NCBI GenBank assembly: GCA_940671915.1
Contig: CALNVZ010003433.1
Coordinates: 26,635,381 to 26,699,380, forward strand
Source of the DNA: Paracentrotus lividus
Taxonomy: Eukaryota; Echinodermata; Echinoidea; Camarodonta; Echinidae
DNA: 64,000 nt
Direction: 5' to 3'
How positions within the stretch are numbered: position 1 is the stretch's first letter; each line of letters starts with the position of its first letter. Shown one piece after another: positions 12,607 through 24,005 of this stretch. Under the pieces are notes generated by a model that was given only the letters and a program-made list of their open reading frames with translations, was not told the origin of the DNA and made no database searches. A program made the position numbers and the translations under genes.

Positions 12607-14010
12607 GGGGACACTGGGGTAATTATGGCCCCGGGGTAATTATGGCCCCTTTGTCTTTGAGAGCTTATAATTCTTTGCTGCATTACACAATGATAATATA
12701 ATTTTTACATATGCCTAGCTAAACTCTTCCTACTATCATATGAGAAATATAAGCCATTTACTTCAAATTTTGTGCTTAGGGGAGCATAAAATGTACGGCA
12801 ATCACAATTCTGTTCGTTGGCAAGTGGCAAGTCTGCGTTTTTATTTGGGGTGTGATATCTTTAATTAAAATCATTTAAGATGAAATTTTGATTGAAATAG
12901 AAACAATAGGAACTAACATACACAACAGAAAAACTTCCACCTGAATATCTTCAGTAGAGCTGTAAAGAGGGATCAAATTGATAATGTCACTTGGGGTAAT
13001 TATGGCCCCCAATGCATAAACAGTGTATAAGCCTAGATATGGGGATATTAACTTGTATGATTATGTACATAAATATATGTATTGCTATGACTGCAAAATT
13101 TCAACATATTGGCTAAACCAGTTATTGATTAAATCATTGTTGGTGGTTGATAAGTGTATTAGGAATACCCAACAACATATGTTATACATTATAATAATTA
13201 ATTAGCATAATATATACCCCAACCCGTGGGGTAATTATGGCCCCACAAAGTTGTTAACATAATGGTAATTAATATGCAAATGAGAAGTCACAGGTTTATA
13301 CTTTCCTTTGTATATTATAGGTATATAGACTGATTGTATTTTTACATATTAAATATTATTGGACTTTTCATTTAATGGTAGTAATAGGAAATGTGAAAAA
13401 GGGGGCCATAATTACCCCAGTCTCCCCTCAGTACTTTTTTGTTGAATAGTTTCTGCGCTCTATAAACTTACTATTATTATAGTCCCGTACCGTTACAAAA
13501 GAAATACATATATATTTTGTGAGAATTTTGGGGGAACAAAAGAAACCCTGAAAATCATAAATTAAGTAAAATAGAACAACAATAACCATAAATTAAAACG
13601 TGAGGTTTTTTTTTTTTTTTTATTCATTTATTGTATTTATTTTTTTTTTTTTTTTAAATCTTCGCGTTTAATTACCGGATAAAAAAATGAACGTCATTAT
13701 CGGGCATCAAAGTATATTACGATTATTATTATTATTTTTTATTATTATTTTTTTTTTTATATACATAGCATGTTTTTGTATAGGCTATGATGTTCGGTGC
13801 ATAGTTGAAAAGGATGACCAGCGAGATAGATAGTATTTAAAGAAATGAGAGCAGGATGGAATAAATAAAATAAAAAAGGATAGAAATATAGACAATTAAA
13901 AACAAGCAATTAGATGAAGAGATTGAAATATAGTAGAGAATATTATAGAAAGTGATAGAAAATGATGATGAAGTGATCTTGACGCAATTAGGCTACAGAT
14001 TTAAAGAAAG
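12270..14010. repeat. Diverged 200-bp direct duplication (12,270-12,475 and 13,790-14,010)
   Basis: Both copies run from TGGTGCATAGTTG / TCGGTGCATAGTTG through GTATTTAAAGAAA, AGACAAT, CAAGCAATT and GATAGARAATGATGAT to TTTAAAGAAAGTTG. They flank the motif-rich TIR element at 12,607-13,427 and low-complexity AT sequence, so a duplication either predates or brackets that insertion. Confidence 0.65.
12607..13427. mobile_element. TIR element with five copies of GGGGTAATTATGGCCCC
   Basis: The left end reads GGGGACACTGGGGTAATTAT and the right end is the complement of GGGGAGACTGGGGTAATTAT, giving a terminal inverted repeat of about 26 bases. The 17-bp motif GGGGTAATTATGGCCCC occurs perfectly at 12,616-12,632, 12,633-12,649, 12,993-13,009 and 13,228-13,244, and inverted at 13,402-13,418. 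No transposase is encoded, so this is a non-autonomous DNA element. A target duplication is not clear. It shares its GGGGA.ACT start and general design with the element at 61,755-62,720. Confidence 0.7.
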
Positions 14011-14436
14011 TTGAAGGGAAATGAAAGAGAGGAAGAGGGAGAAGAACGATCGGGAGAGATGCAAATACTAACAGAAAGAACTGAATATGTAAGAGAGATG
14101 CTCCATTTTCATCTAACCCTAACCCTACAGACGATTTGCCACAGCCAAACCATAATATTAAAAACCTAAGTAGGCCTACATATAAAAATAATAAAATACA
14201 ATGAAGAAAGATAAGAAAGAGATAAGAAAGAAAATGAGTGAAGTATCATTGTTTTATAACAAAAGTTGATTTACAATTGTGTATAGGAAGGGCCTATATC
14301 ACACTATTTTTTTTTTTTGAAAAAATTTTGTAGGCCTACTGTGATCCCCCCCCCCCCCCTTCTTTTTCTGAAGGAACATTATACTATACAATAAAGATTG
14401 TCGATTCGATTCAATATCGGGCCTTGTGTTGATTCA
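13428..14436. other. Low-complexity AT-rich spacer
   Basis: T-runs and A-rich purine tracts dominate 13,600-13,760, followed by the second copy of the duplicated block (13,790-14,010) and a C-run near 14,346. No exon is seen. Confidence 0.5.
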
Positions 14437-14628
14437 GAGTGGGTAGATAGAGAGAGTGGCGACACGCGTATCCAAAACTAGTTGCGCGCAATGAAGGTCA
14501 AGCTAGAGTGGAACTATTTTTGAGATCAGCCCATGCCTTTTGCATTGGAAAAAAAGTTCCACTTTTGGCTCCATAAAAATTGACCTAGTTTTGGATACGC
14601 GTGACGCCACTCTCTCTATCTACCCACT
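14437..14628. mobile_element. Small MITE with 45-bp terminal inverted repeats
   Basis: The ends read GAGTGGGTAGATAGAGAGAG inward and the complement of the same, continuing to ACGCGTATCCAAAACTAG in both arms. The flanks carry an imperfect repeat, GTGTTGATTCA on the left and GTGTTGATTGA on the right (two bases beyond the element), which is probably the target-site duplication. About 190 bases long and non-coding. It lies about 130 bases upstream of the proposed start codon of the BET1-like gene. Confidence 0.65.
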
Positions 14629-14759
14629 CGAGTGTTGATTGAATTAACTCCCTCTACGTTACAATACAGCATGACTAAATTACGTGGAATCTGAAAAACG
14701 TAAATAAACAAGAAGACTAAGTTACTGAAGACGAACTAACCCTCTAAATCTTCACGGAA

Positions 14760-14793
14760 ATGTCTGACTGGGATTGGGGAGCTCGTAAAAACG
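14760..14793 (+). CDS. BET1L: BET1L exon 1 with two in-frame donor candidates
   Basis: ATG at 14,760-14,762 opens MSDWDWGA. A GT donor after 14,784 (GCTC|GTAAAA) and a GC donor after 14,793 (AACG|GCAAGT) both leave phase 1 and both join exon 2 at 18,045. They differ by nine bases (three residues). The GT site is the default; the GC site has the stronger flanking consensus expected of GC-AG introns. Confidence 0.6.
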
Positions 14794-17700
14794 GCAAGTT
14801 TGTCACTTTCAATTGATATACAGACGATTGTTTTATTTTAAGCTTGAATATTCAGTGGAAACCTATGTTAGACTACGTGTTTCTTTGAATCAGTGTACTG
14901 ATGATGGTGTCCCATGCATTCACTTTTGCGTTTGTTGGTTCAATATTATTTAGTAGACATGATTTGAAGAAAGTGTGTACGTCATTGTACATGTCACATA
15001 CAGCTGCAACTCATATAAGGCTGTACTGAAAAATGGCTGTCTGTCGCCCTCTTGGTTGCTGAGGAAACTTCTCAATAATAATTAATGAAATCAGCGTTAA
15101 ACCTACCTCAAAATAAATTAAAATAATTTAGAGTAAAGTGCCCAAAATTCGACCACTTACGCTTTTTGCAGCTCTAACGTTAGTTTGAAAATGAAAAACA
15201 TATCATCTTTCATTTTCAACAGATATTAGAAGCATATTATAAATTAAATAATTGTTAAAATTGTTTTAAAAATCAAAAACTATTTGATAGTAAAATCGGA
15301 AGTTTTATAACTTCTTCTTCTTCTTGTTGTTCTTCCTCCGTTGACTTCGGAGATCAGCAGGCAGTTCCTGCCTGTTCGGAATGCGTATGATTATTACTGT
15401 GGTACAGTGTGGATTCATATTCTGTGGTATCAGTGATGCTCGTAGTGAATGGATTTTCAGTATGATTGGAGGGCAAGGGTAGTTATGGATTTTGTATTGA
15501 GGAGGAGGTCAGGGTTGGAAGAAGAACAAACGTAGTGAAGGCTGTCGGGTTGTCTCTGTCTAGGTTTCTGCAATGTTCATTTCTGAGAATTTTGTAGATA
15601 GCATCATGTATGAAGTTGGTACGGTGCGTCTGTAAGTGCTGGCATGAGAGATGAAGTGCTGTATATCTTCTTCATGAATTTTACATAGAGGGCAGATAGA
15701 TGACTGTGATTACCAATTCTTGCGAGACGCTTCTGGGTGGGGTAAGTTTGGGTAAGGAGCTGGGCTCTGATAATCTGGGCTTTACGGAGATGTGGGGTAG
15801 GCCTAATATGAAGATCAGCTTCGAAGAGGGAAAAATATCAACATTTTTCCAGATGGAGAGTGTTGACTTAGCTGATATTGCCTCAGCGACATCCTGCTCG
15901 ACTTTCATTTGGATGGTCTTCTTGATTAGCAATTTCCATTGTAAGTACGAGGTAGGATGCTCAATCATGGATAGAAGATCAGGAAGATTATACTTGGAAG
16001 GAGCTTACTCCAAGACCTGACTAGCGGTGCCGGCTGAGCTAAGGCATGGAGCAGCGTTCTCTTCTCCAACGGTGTGATGGCAATGAAAAAGCTGGCCTAT
16101 GATGAGCAGATTATTCTGTTCCACCAGTGAGTGCAAGGGAATGATTCCTGCAAGAAGAAACACTGCTCTTCATTTGCCAGCGCTTTGGGGGATCCCAGTA
16201 TCTTCTTGAAGAGTTGATTGATTGATGTTGATACGTGCAGCCTGTGAGAAGTTAAGGTGAAGACAGAAGAACCTATATAGCATTCTTGGGATACAGAATA
16301 CTGACCATAAAGTTGCACAGAGGTGAGGGACAGCCCAGAGTGTAAGCCCTATTCCATGAGGAGTAGAATGTCTTCAGTCCTCTTGCAATCATCTAACAGT
16401 GGGATCAGTCCTTATTGATGATTTTGTGTTCCAAGGTGAGGATGTTGGTTACTTTCTCTATGTTGCGCCCTCTGCCAACCGCCATGAAGTTTGATGCCTT
16501 TCTTCCTGGGGGCCTACTTCCTCGTCAAGCACGACAACAGCACTCTTGGAGGGATTGATGGTATTATTTCCACCTCTGAGTGTAATCATGGACGACATCC
16601 AACTGTCCTGTAATTCTCCAGCAGAAGAAGCAAGAAGTGCTACATCATCAGCAAGTACGATGACTCCTGAGTACCTCCCATCAAGCTGCATCCTAGGTTC
16701 CTATCCCTCAGGGTCTTTATCATGTTGTCAATAAAGAAGGTATACAGCTGATGGGAAAGAATGGTGCCCTTGTGTACTACCTTCTCTCCAAGGACGATTG
16801 GGTCAGATACTCTTCCCTGCCAGAAAACTCTGCTAACGGCGTTACTGTAGGATTCAGCAAGAAGGGCTTGGATTGAAGGATGAACAGGCGTCTCACTGAA
16901 TTTCCTGAAAAGCCCTACCTTCTTGCCAAGATTAGACATACCGTTGCATAAATTCGACCAGGCGTGAAAAGTCAATACGCACCGCGCGCCGCTGAAATCT
17001 TGGCTCACTCGCAGCATTGGTAGCACATCGCGCTCTGCCGACAGACCGGGGCCGCCGCGGCATGAATACCCGGTCGAAACTAGGGCAGAGAAAAAAATCT
17101 TGCAAGTCACATGATTGCAGTGTTGTAACTCTAACGTTAGCACTGTAGAGTCACTTCCGGGTTTCTTTTTTCAGTAGGATAGTTACGATCGGGGCTCGAA
17201 CGTGGCAAAAAACTGCGTCATCAAACCTCAAATTTTCGGAGTTTAAACGCATTTTTCCCGATCGGTTTTTCTTAGCGTTTCACTTAGCGCGCAGGGGCTT
17301 CAACTTTTGGAGCAAAATCTGGGATTTTAGGAGCAAAATTAAGGTATTTAGTATGATTTTTTGGGGATTCTTTTTTTTTTTTGTATTCAGTGACGATGTG
17401 TGCTTGTGATATGAGTTGATTGGAGTGTGTTTGAGTGTTTTTTGGGGTTCTTTTTTCCATATTTGTCTGAAACTGGTCGAATCTCGGCAAGGGTCGAATT
17501 TCAGGCACTTTACTCTATAGTAGATCTACCATTGCAATATTAGATCTAGATCTAATTCTTCAATTAGATATTTTTTATGTGGTTTAGTACAATTTTTAGA
17601 CCCTTTTTGGAAATGCCACCTTGACTGGGCTGAGCTTCTCAAGACACCATTTTCACTTTTTCTGCATTGACTTTCCATTGGATGAAAACTGCTGCAGTGA

Positions 17701-20389
17701 GGTACTTCCCAGTGCAAGGTCAATATATTGACCTTGCATAAGGGTAAGTGTGTACATGTATGCACCTAAATTGACCTCAATTTCAAAACAAAGTAAAATA
17801 ATGTTTATTATTCTTTATAGTCTAATGATTGATGTATTTCTCAGTTCTACATACATAAAATTTCACATGCGGGTCAGCTCAGCACCAGCGATCTCCGACC
17901 ACAAGTGGAGGGATGAGAGAGAGAGAGAGAGAGAGAGTCAGAACAACAACAACAAAATTACAAAAACTTTCACTGACCTCTTTCCCTTATTTTTGTGCTG
18001 ATGTTCTGATGTTCACCTATTTTTATTTATTTTTACGTTCATAGGTGATAAAGGGGGCGGAAAAATGAGCACAGAGGATATGCTGGAGTCAGAGAATGAC
18101 CGCATGACTCTCGGTCTAGCGGCAAAAGTTTCCACCTTGAAATCGGTAAGTATCTGCTTGAATAAATTAGAACCAATATCTAAACTAAACAGAAAAAAGC
18201 CTTAAGAATTTGTACATCTTCACACTTTCTGGCTCACTCTAAACCGTTACTTTTTAGACTAAAGACTCTCAACGTAAAATGTTTACCAAATTGCTATTAT
18301 AATGTATAGAAATAGAAGTGCAATATTACCCACTAATATTTCTTTGCTTTTCAAATTTAATATGCAGATTCATTGTTATGCCACTCGTTCTAGTTCTAAA
18401 CTGCATTACCCTAAAGTTAAAAATGAACGTTCTCTAAAACTAATCAGACATCAAGGACCATGAATATGGAATTCTTTAAATAATGATATTTCCTCGTGCA
18501 ATATTCTTAATTCATTGAAATACAAGATGAAATCCAACTTGCTATCAAGCTATGCTCATTAACTATCTACGTTGTATCCCCCCCCCCCTCCTTTTTCCCC
18601 CTTCTGCTCCCTTCATAGGATTATGTATTTTGTATAATTTGCATTTCGCATTGTGATTTGTATTTAAGTAACCTGTAATTTATGTTATAACTTTGTATCT
18701 TGTATGTTACTGTTTTGTATACCGGCATAAATTTATTTTTCTACATTGTCTATATTTTATTGTATTATTGTACATTAAGGGAACTTTACAAGCTTTACTT
18801 TCTCTAAGTTTCCTTTTTCCTTTTCAATGAATCTTAATGATTATGGATTTTTATATATTATACATGTATGCTTTATGTATTTTTTAACAATTTGGAAATA
18901 AAACATCTTTGAATTTGAATAAAGTCCATGCTCAAATATTGAGCATCCATTGATCAACATTTCATTAAAACAAAGCGGTTATGCCATCCCTGATTAAAAA
19001 ATTGTTCAAACTTTTTTGTTCATACGAGGTTTGATATAGTCCTGACTACATGTACATACCCTTTTTTATGTATGTATAATGGCAGTAGACAATACATTTT
19101 TTCTGGTGATATTACAAGAATTAAGGATCTTCAAGATATTTGCTTGTTTTGTTGCTTTGTTTAATTATAATCATAGTAATGATAATATTATGAAATAAAT
19201 AATTAGAGATATCTTGTAATTGCCAATATTCTTAACATGCAAGACTTTTCCATTTTACTTAAGAAATGAAAATAGAATAATCTCTTTCAAATGTCTGGTC
19301 TATCAATGTGGCATGTTAAAATGTAAAGGTGAATATGTTTTGTTTTTTTTTCTCTTTTTTTTTTCTTCTAGATTGCCAAGGATATGGACAATGAAGCTAA
19401 AGACCAAAATGTTTATATAGATGGAATGGTGAGTTATAGTGAAAAATAATAAATACAAGTATGTTGTTACTTCTTATAAAGCTCTTGCAACAAAGGCTCT
19501 TGAGAGACACTGCTATACAATGAAGAAAAGAAGATAAAATGCCATTTCGTTATAATGAGTAAATAACTAAATGTATCTGCCTCTTAACCCGTTGAGGACT
19601 GAACCTGAGTATACACAGGCTGAGGTCTATGGGAAATGAGTGTTATAGCCAAATCAGCTTGTCTCCAACAGGTTAAACAGAATCTTGTATATGTGCTTGT
19701 TATCACAGGAGTAGACTGTAATACAAAGAGTACTACCGGTAATTAAAACAGTTCTGTAAAAAAAAAAAAAAAAAAGTAAAATGGTCACATAAGAGTATAC
19801 ATATAGGCCTACGTCAAAACACGGGATCAGTCATAAGCAGTTCTTAACAAAGCAAACTTGATCAACGATCAAATATAGTACATCTGTTTAAACGATTTTG
19901 GCAAGAGATTCCACAGAGCTGACCCAGCATTGGAAAATAATTCATAACACTGAAAATGAGATATGTTAAATTTATAAAATACTGTTGTATACAACATAAT
20001 AATAAGTAATAATATATAATTTTTTTTTCAAGATTGTGCAAGTGATATAACAGTATGCAGTAAAACTCAGCTAATGTAACAAAATACCTAATAATATCAA
20101 GCTTTTTTTCCGGCAAAAATGAAATCAATTTGTTTTCACTGTTAAGGGTGCCATTTTGAGGAGTGAAAGATGGTAGAATGATGCAAAAATCCTTTTTTGT
20201 TTCCTACAATGTATTCAGGGGGATGACTTTGACAGCTCTGAAGGTCTCTTGAGCGGTACAGTCAAACGATTGGATGGCATGATGTCTGCCGGCCGCGGCA
20301 ATCGCAAACTGATGTGCTACATGATAATCGGACTCGTTCTATTCTTCGTGTTTGTGTATATACTGCTATCTAGAGTGACTGGACACTGA
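14760..20389 (+). CDS. BET1L: BET1-like Golgi SNARE (BET1L/GS15 type), complete four-exon gene
   Basis: Exons 14,760-14,784 (or to 14,793), 18,045-18,145, 19,372-19,428 and 20,219-20,389 join in frame to a protein of about 117-120 residues ending TGA. It starts MSDWDW (vertebrate BET1L starts similarly), has one Qc-SNARE helix with 'MLESENDRM', 'LAAKVSTLKS', the central 'KDQNVYIDGM' carrying the expected glutamine layer, and 'GLLSGTVKRLD', then 'NRKLMC' and a C-terminal membrane anchor (about residues 96-113) rich in I, L, V and F. BET1L is a tail-anchored v-SNARE of the cis/trans-Golgi that works with syntaxin-5, GOS28 and YKT6 in intra-Golgi and endosome-to-Golgi traffic. The match in 'NRKL.C' plus the length fits BET1L better than BET1. 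Start chosen because the ATG gives the MSDW N-terminus and joins exon 2 in phase. Confidence 0.88.
15300..17150 (-). mobile_element. Degenerate LINE fragment in BET1L intron 1 (RT to C-terminal zinc region)
   Basis: Reading right to left, 16,990-16,640 gives RT text including 'NAVSRVFWQGRVSDPIVLGEKV', 16,691-16,458 continues with the catalytic box 'VLADDVALLASS' and 'TINPSKSAVVVL', then 16,318-15,681 matches the post-RT region, and near 15,690 'LCKIHEEDIQHF' suggests the C-terminal C..C..H..C zinc motif. Frames shift several times, so it is dead. The layout and wording match the LINE at 60,475-64,000, which appears to belong to the same family. Antisense to BET1L. Confidence 0.75.
17151..18044. 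other. Rest of BET1L intron 1
   Basis: No exon is supported. Contains TAGATCTAGATC-type clusters near 17,520-17,560 and a GA run at 17,917-17,936. Confidence 0.45.
18185..18922 (+). mobile_element. CR1/L2-like LINE 3' fragment in BET1L intron 2
   Basis: Conceptual translation from about 18,190 gives degraded post-RT text ('KALRICTSSHFLAHS.PL') and near 18,373 'CYATRSSSKLHYP', followed by 'LIRHQGP*IWNSL', the conserved C-terminal block of CR1/L2/Jockey-like ORF2 proteins. Stops and frameshifts are present. The 3' UTR ends in TTTGAATTTGAATAAA, a short repeated tail typical of these LINEs. 5'-truncated. Confidence 0.7.
19584..19676. mobile_element. Short MITE-like unit starting and ending in TTAA
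   Basis: Left end TTAACCCGTTGAGGACTGA and right end the complement of TTAACCTGTTGGAGACAAG form an imperfect inverted repeat about 15 bases long, spaced to a 93-base unit in BET1L intron 3. A TTAA boundary would fit piggyBac- or Kolobok-type target choice, but there is too little sequence to assign a superfamily. Confidence 0.4.
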
Positions 20390-22101
20390 CGAGTGCTGTA
20401 TGTAGAAAGTACAGTGGAAAAGACAATGTTTGCTTGAAATTCACTTTGGTTGCTCAAACAGGAAGCCATCTTCAAGTTAATGTGCATCACTTCTTTCTCA
20501 ACTACACTCTTGACTTGTCAATCAACAATCATGTTCTGATAGAGGTGAAAAGTGGAAAGGCCCATATTACTCGGGCAAAATCTAGCTCATGAGGTTGTTC
20601 AAAGAAGATCGCACAGAGATATTTTTATACGGTATGTTTAGTGTAACCTGGCAACTCATGACTGCTATATATGAAAGGTACAGTGGAAAAGACGATTTTT
20701 TTTTTTTTTTTTAATTGTCAATTTATAGAGTTAATTCCATCAGCTATTTTTATTATTCAGTGGAAACTTGATATATAGAGCTTGACCTCAATTATAATGA
20801 AATACCCGATATACTGTACATGTAAAAAGTTATTTCTTTAGACTGAGTGAAATCAATTTGTTTTGTAGTGTTTACTATCATCTGAAATAATAAGATCTCT
20901 GATCACGCATGTAACAAGCAAAATGTTCTCTTTCCAAGGACCTTTTAAAGAGTTTTCACTGTACGTGACTGTGTATTTGTTAAATGACCAGTAATGAGAC
21001 TTGAGGCTGATCAGTGGAAACTTGTTCATCCAGAAAAAATGATTTAGGGAAGCACTACTACATATACATGCCGATATTGCACCATACAAGTACATTTATT
21101 TATCCTCAAATCAAGCAATTTTGAAACATTATTTAAAATTACTACCGCTTGAATGCATTGCTCGGCAGTTGTAATGTTTGTGTACCCACCGAAATTGAAC
21201 TGGACTACTGAAAAATTTAAACTTTTTTCTTTCTTCATTTCAACATCACCAAAAGTATCTTTTTTCTAAAGAAACTTTTGCCCAGTTGGAAAAGTTTAGT
21301 GTTGTGACAAATACAAAGTCATAAAAGATTTCCTATTCTTAAAATATTGTCATTTATTTTGCTGTGCTTCTTTTTCAAAACTTGATGCAGCAGTTAGATT
21401 GATGTTGCTTGCTACACTATAGGAAATTTTCATTTACTTCTTTTATGATTTTTACTTATTTTCATACATGGTCATATTCAAACGTGAGTGACACGACAAT
21501 TGGAGAGAGAGAAGGGATAATTACTTTAAAAAAAAAAAAAATTTTTGACAAAAGTGACTAGATATAGGAATAAGAGGCATTTAAACCACCATAGTACCAT
21601 ATGTGCAAATTCCCGTTTGATCAGTTATTTACTAAGAAAATTGGATTACATAATGTTTGAACTTAAATAATTGGTTGCATTGTAAAGAAGCCTTTGTGTT
21701 GGTATCAGATCCTAATTTGGATTTTCAAAGGCACAGTGCCACATTAAAATTCAGCTCCATGTCCACTTTTAATTGAATATGGGTATGTATATTCATCTAC
21801 AATATATAAAACAACATCCGATTAATGCTAGAAAATCTAGTGTTATTGTGGGGATTTTTTTTTGTCGATGATTATGATGTTTGGTAGCATTTTTTTGGTG
21901 TGTGTTTGCTTTGATAGGAATTGCACTTTGTAAGTAGTAGACAACTCAAACATGTTTGTCTTAATATCACCTTTAAAGTCATGTAAAATTAGGCTACTGT
22001 CAGAGAGGAATCATTACGGTACTCATCAGCAATATTGCAGAATTTTTGTATTCAAATTGGTCTAGTGAGGAATTATTTCAAGAGAAAGTTTTTGAAAATC
22101 A
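20390..22101. other. BET1L 3' UTR and downstream sequence
   Basis: A short block with GTACAGTGGAAAAGAC occurs at about 20,411 and again at about 20,677. The first copy of the 240-bp dispersed repeat lies at 21,540-21,775. No further exon is recognised. Confidence 0.5.
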
Positions 22102-24005
22102 TGGTTAATAATAATAATAGTTACATTTATATAGCGCTTAATACATATATCCACCTTGGTGTTTCTAAGCGCTTTTAGTGTTAACTAATTATTACCCGGC
22201 TTAGCTAGGCTACCCCGAAAGGTGCTCACAGCATTCAAGGAATATATATTGCTTCCTACCGGTACCCATTCACCTCACTTGGGTCAAGTACGGCAAATTT
22301 GCAGGTTGACACCTTGCCGAAGGATGCTAGTGGTATGGACGGGATTTGAACCGCGTACCTTGTGATCGTAAGTCCGCCGACTTATCCACTCGACCACACC
22401 ACTCCTGGTTAACTGTAATATCATTAAAATTGTGTAAGTTACATACATGAAGGCCAGGAAAATGTAGGAAACATAGCTGAAATGCACATATCGCTGAATA
22501 TCTCTAACCCAGATTTAAGCATAACTTGGTGTGTGGCCTGAAATGCTGCATTATTGATAAAATTAAATGATTGTATTTTGAGCTTGCTTACTTTGCAGTT
22601 CTTGCCTACAAACCGTGGTTTTATTGTAAAACCAAGGAGTTGTGATAACCTGATGGTAAACCAGGTTCAGGTAATTTATTGCGATAATTGAATTTAGCTC
22701 TTCAATATCATTAAAAATATTTGCAGAAAATATACAGCCAACCTTGACTGAAGAGTAGTTTTTGAGTTTATGAAGGGTTAAAAGCAATGTAACACATGTA
22801 AAGATAATAAAACTTGAGAAAACCTTCTTCACTGTTCTTAGGCAATCATTTGACCATTGAGTTTGATATAGGCAAGGTTGACTGTATTTTCTGGAAATAA
22901 TACTTAAGAGCTAAATTTAGTTATCGCAATAACAATGGCATACTATGGAAAATTAATATATTTGCATGAATGGTAATATGAAAATGGCAAACTATGAGAA
23001 TGTTCAAACTAGTTATGAGGTATAGATCCCTTACATACATGTAGATGTACCTTTATTTCAGTTGTATGATATATAGATAATATTTATATCACTTTCTAGA
23101 TAATTTGTTTTATCTTTTTATCAATAAAGTATGAATAATATGTAATTCCATAAAATGTAAATTAACCTTATTTGAGTTATTTATGGATCCTTGGGTGAAA
23201 GAAGACAACAATTTCCTTTTCTATTTGTTTTCTTAGTAGCAGGGCAGTTCCAAGGTAACGGAGTGACATTGAGAAGCAATATTTCAGCATTCAAACAAAT
23301 TTATCATCCATATTTTAATCTTTATTTACACAGAAATGGTTCATGACAATAGCTGATTGTACCCTCTTTTCAAAATGATAATTTTTTTTTTTATAGTAAT
23401 GCTCTTGATTAATGAGATATGAATATTCATAAACATGGTTACTGAGTGACGCAAAATGGACATGCATATTTGAGCAGAAAACATTTTGCTTAAACTCTGT
23501 GAACTTTAAATGGCTATCACAATTTTGAGTTATTGATTGGATTCTATGTTATTCTAGGTATAATATGCTGCCTTGCATAAGAAAATTGGTTGAATATTTT
23601 GTTCATTATGACTTAAAACTTGAACCCATGTCTGGTTTCAGAGTGATGGTTAGGAAGTGACATCTGGTTTCCCGGTCTTTTTCGTGAGGAGAAATGCATT
23701 ATAAAGAAATATTAATACCAAAATTTGTGTAGAGTAGTCCATGATTATTACATTAAGCCCAAAAAAATCTCCAAAAAGTGACTAGATATAAGAATAAGAG
23801 GCATTTAAATCACCATTGTCCCATATGTGCAAAGTTGGGTTTGATCAATTATTCAGCGCAAGAAAACTGAATCGCATGATTTTTTTTAAAACTTAAATGA
23901 TTGGTTGTATTGTAAAGAAGCCTTTGTGGTAATTTCAGATTCTAATTTGCATTTTCAAAGGCACAGCACCACATTAAAGTTTCAGCTCCATGTCCTGTTT
24001 TGCTT
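21540..24005. repeat. 240-bp direct repeat pair (21,540-21,775 and 23,762-24,005)
   Basis: Both copies contain AGTGACTAGATATARGAATA, AGAGGCATTTAAA, GTAAAGAAGCCTTTGTG and TTCAGCTCCATGTCC in the same order and orientation, with roughly 80-85% agreement by eye. They begin at an A-run. They could be copies of an unnamed interspersed repeat or a local duplication. Confidence 0.7.
22102..22412 (-). mobile_element. tRNA-derived SINE with 7-bp target duplication
   Basis: The right end, read on the minus strand, is a tRNA-like head with an A-box-like GTGGTCGAGTGGATAAG and a B-box-like GGTTCAAATCCC, and a 7-bp potential acceptor stem (AGTGGTG with TACCACT, one wobble pair). The body carries a conserved-looking TATATAGCGCTTAATAC, a partner AAGCGCTTT and a CACCTTGCCGAAGG motif, and the left end is an (ATT)n tail. 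TGGTTAA at 22,102-22,108 and 22,406-22,412 is the target-site duplication. The T-arm does not pair properly, so this is a SINE, not a functional tRNA gene. Confidence 0.8.

Noticed and set aside
14114..14132. Telomere-like CTAACCCTAACCC (also near 5,013)
   Set aside because: Only two units at each place; far too short to be an interstitial telomere tract of note.
22330..22405. Possible functional tRNA gene on the minus strand
   Set aside because: A and B boxes are present but the T-arm does not pair, and a SINE body, tail and target duplication surround it.
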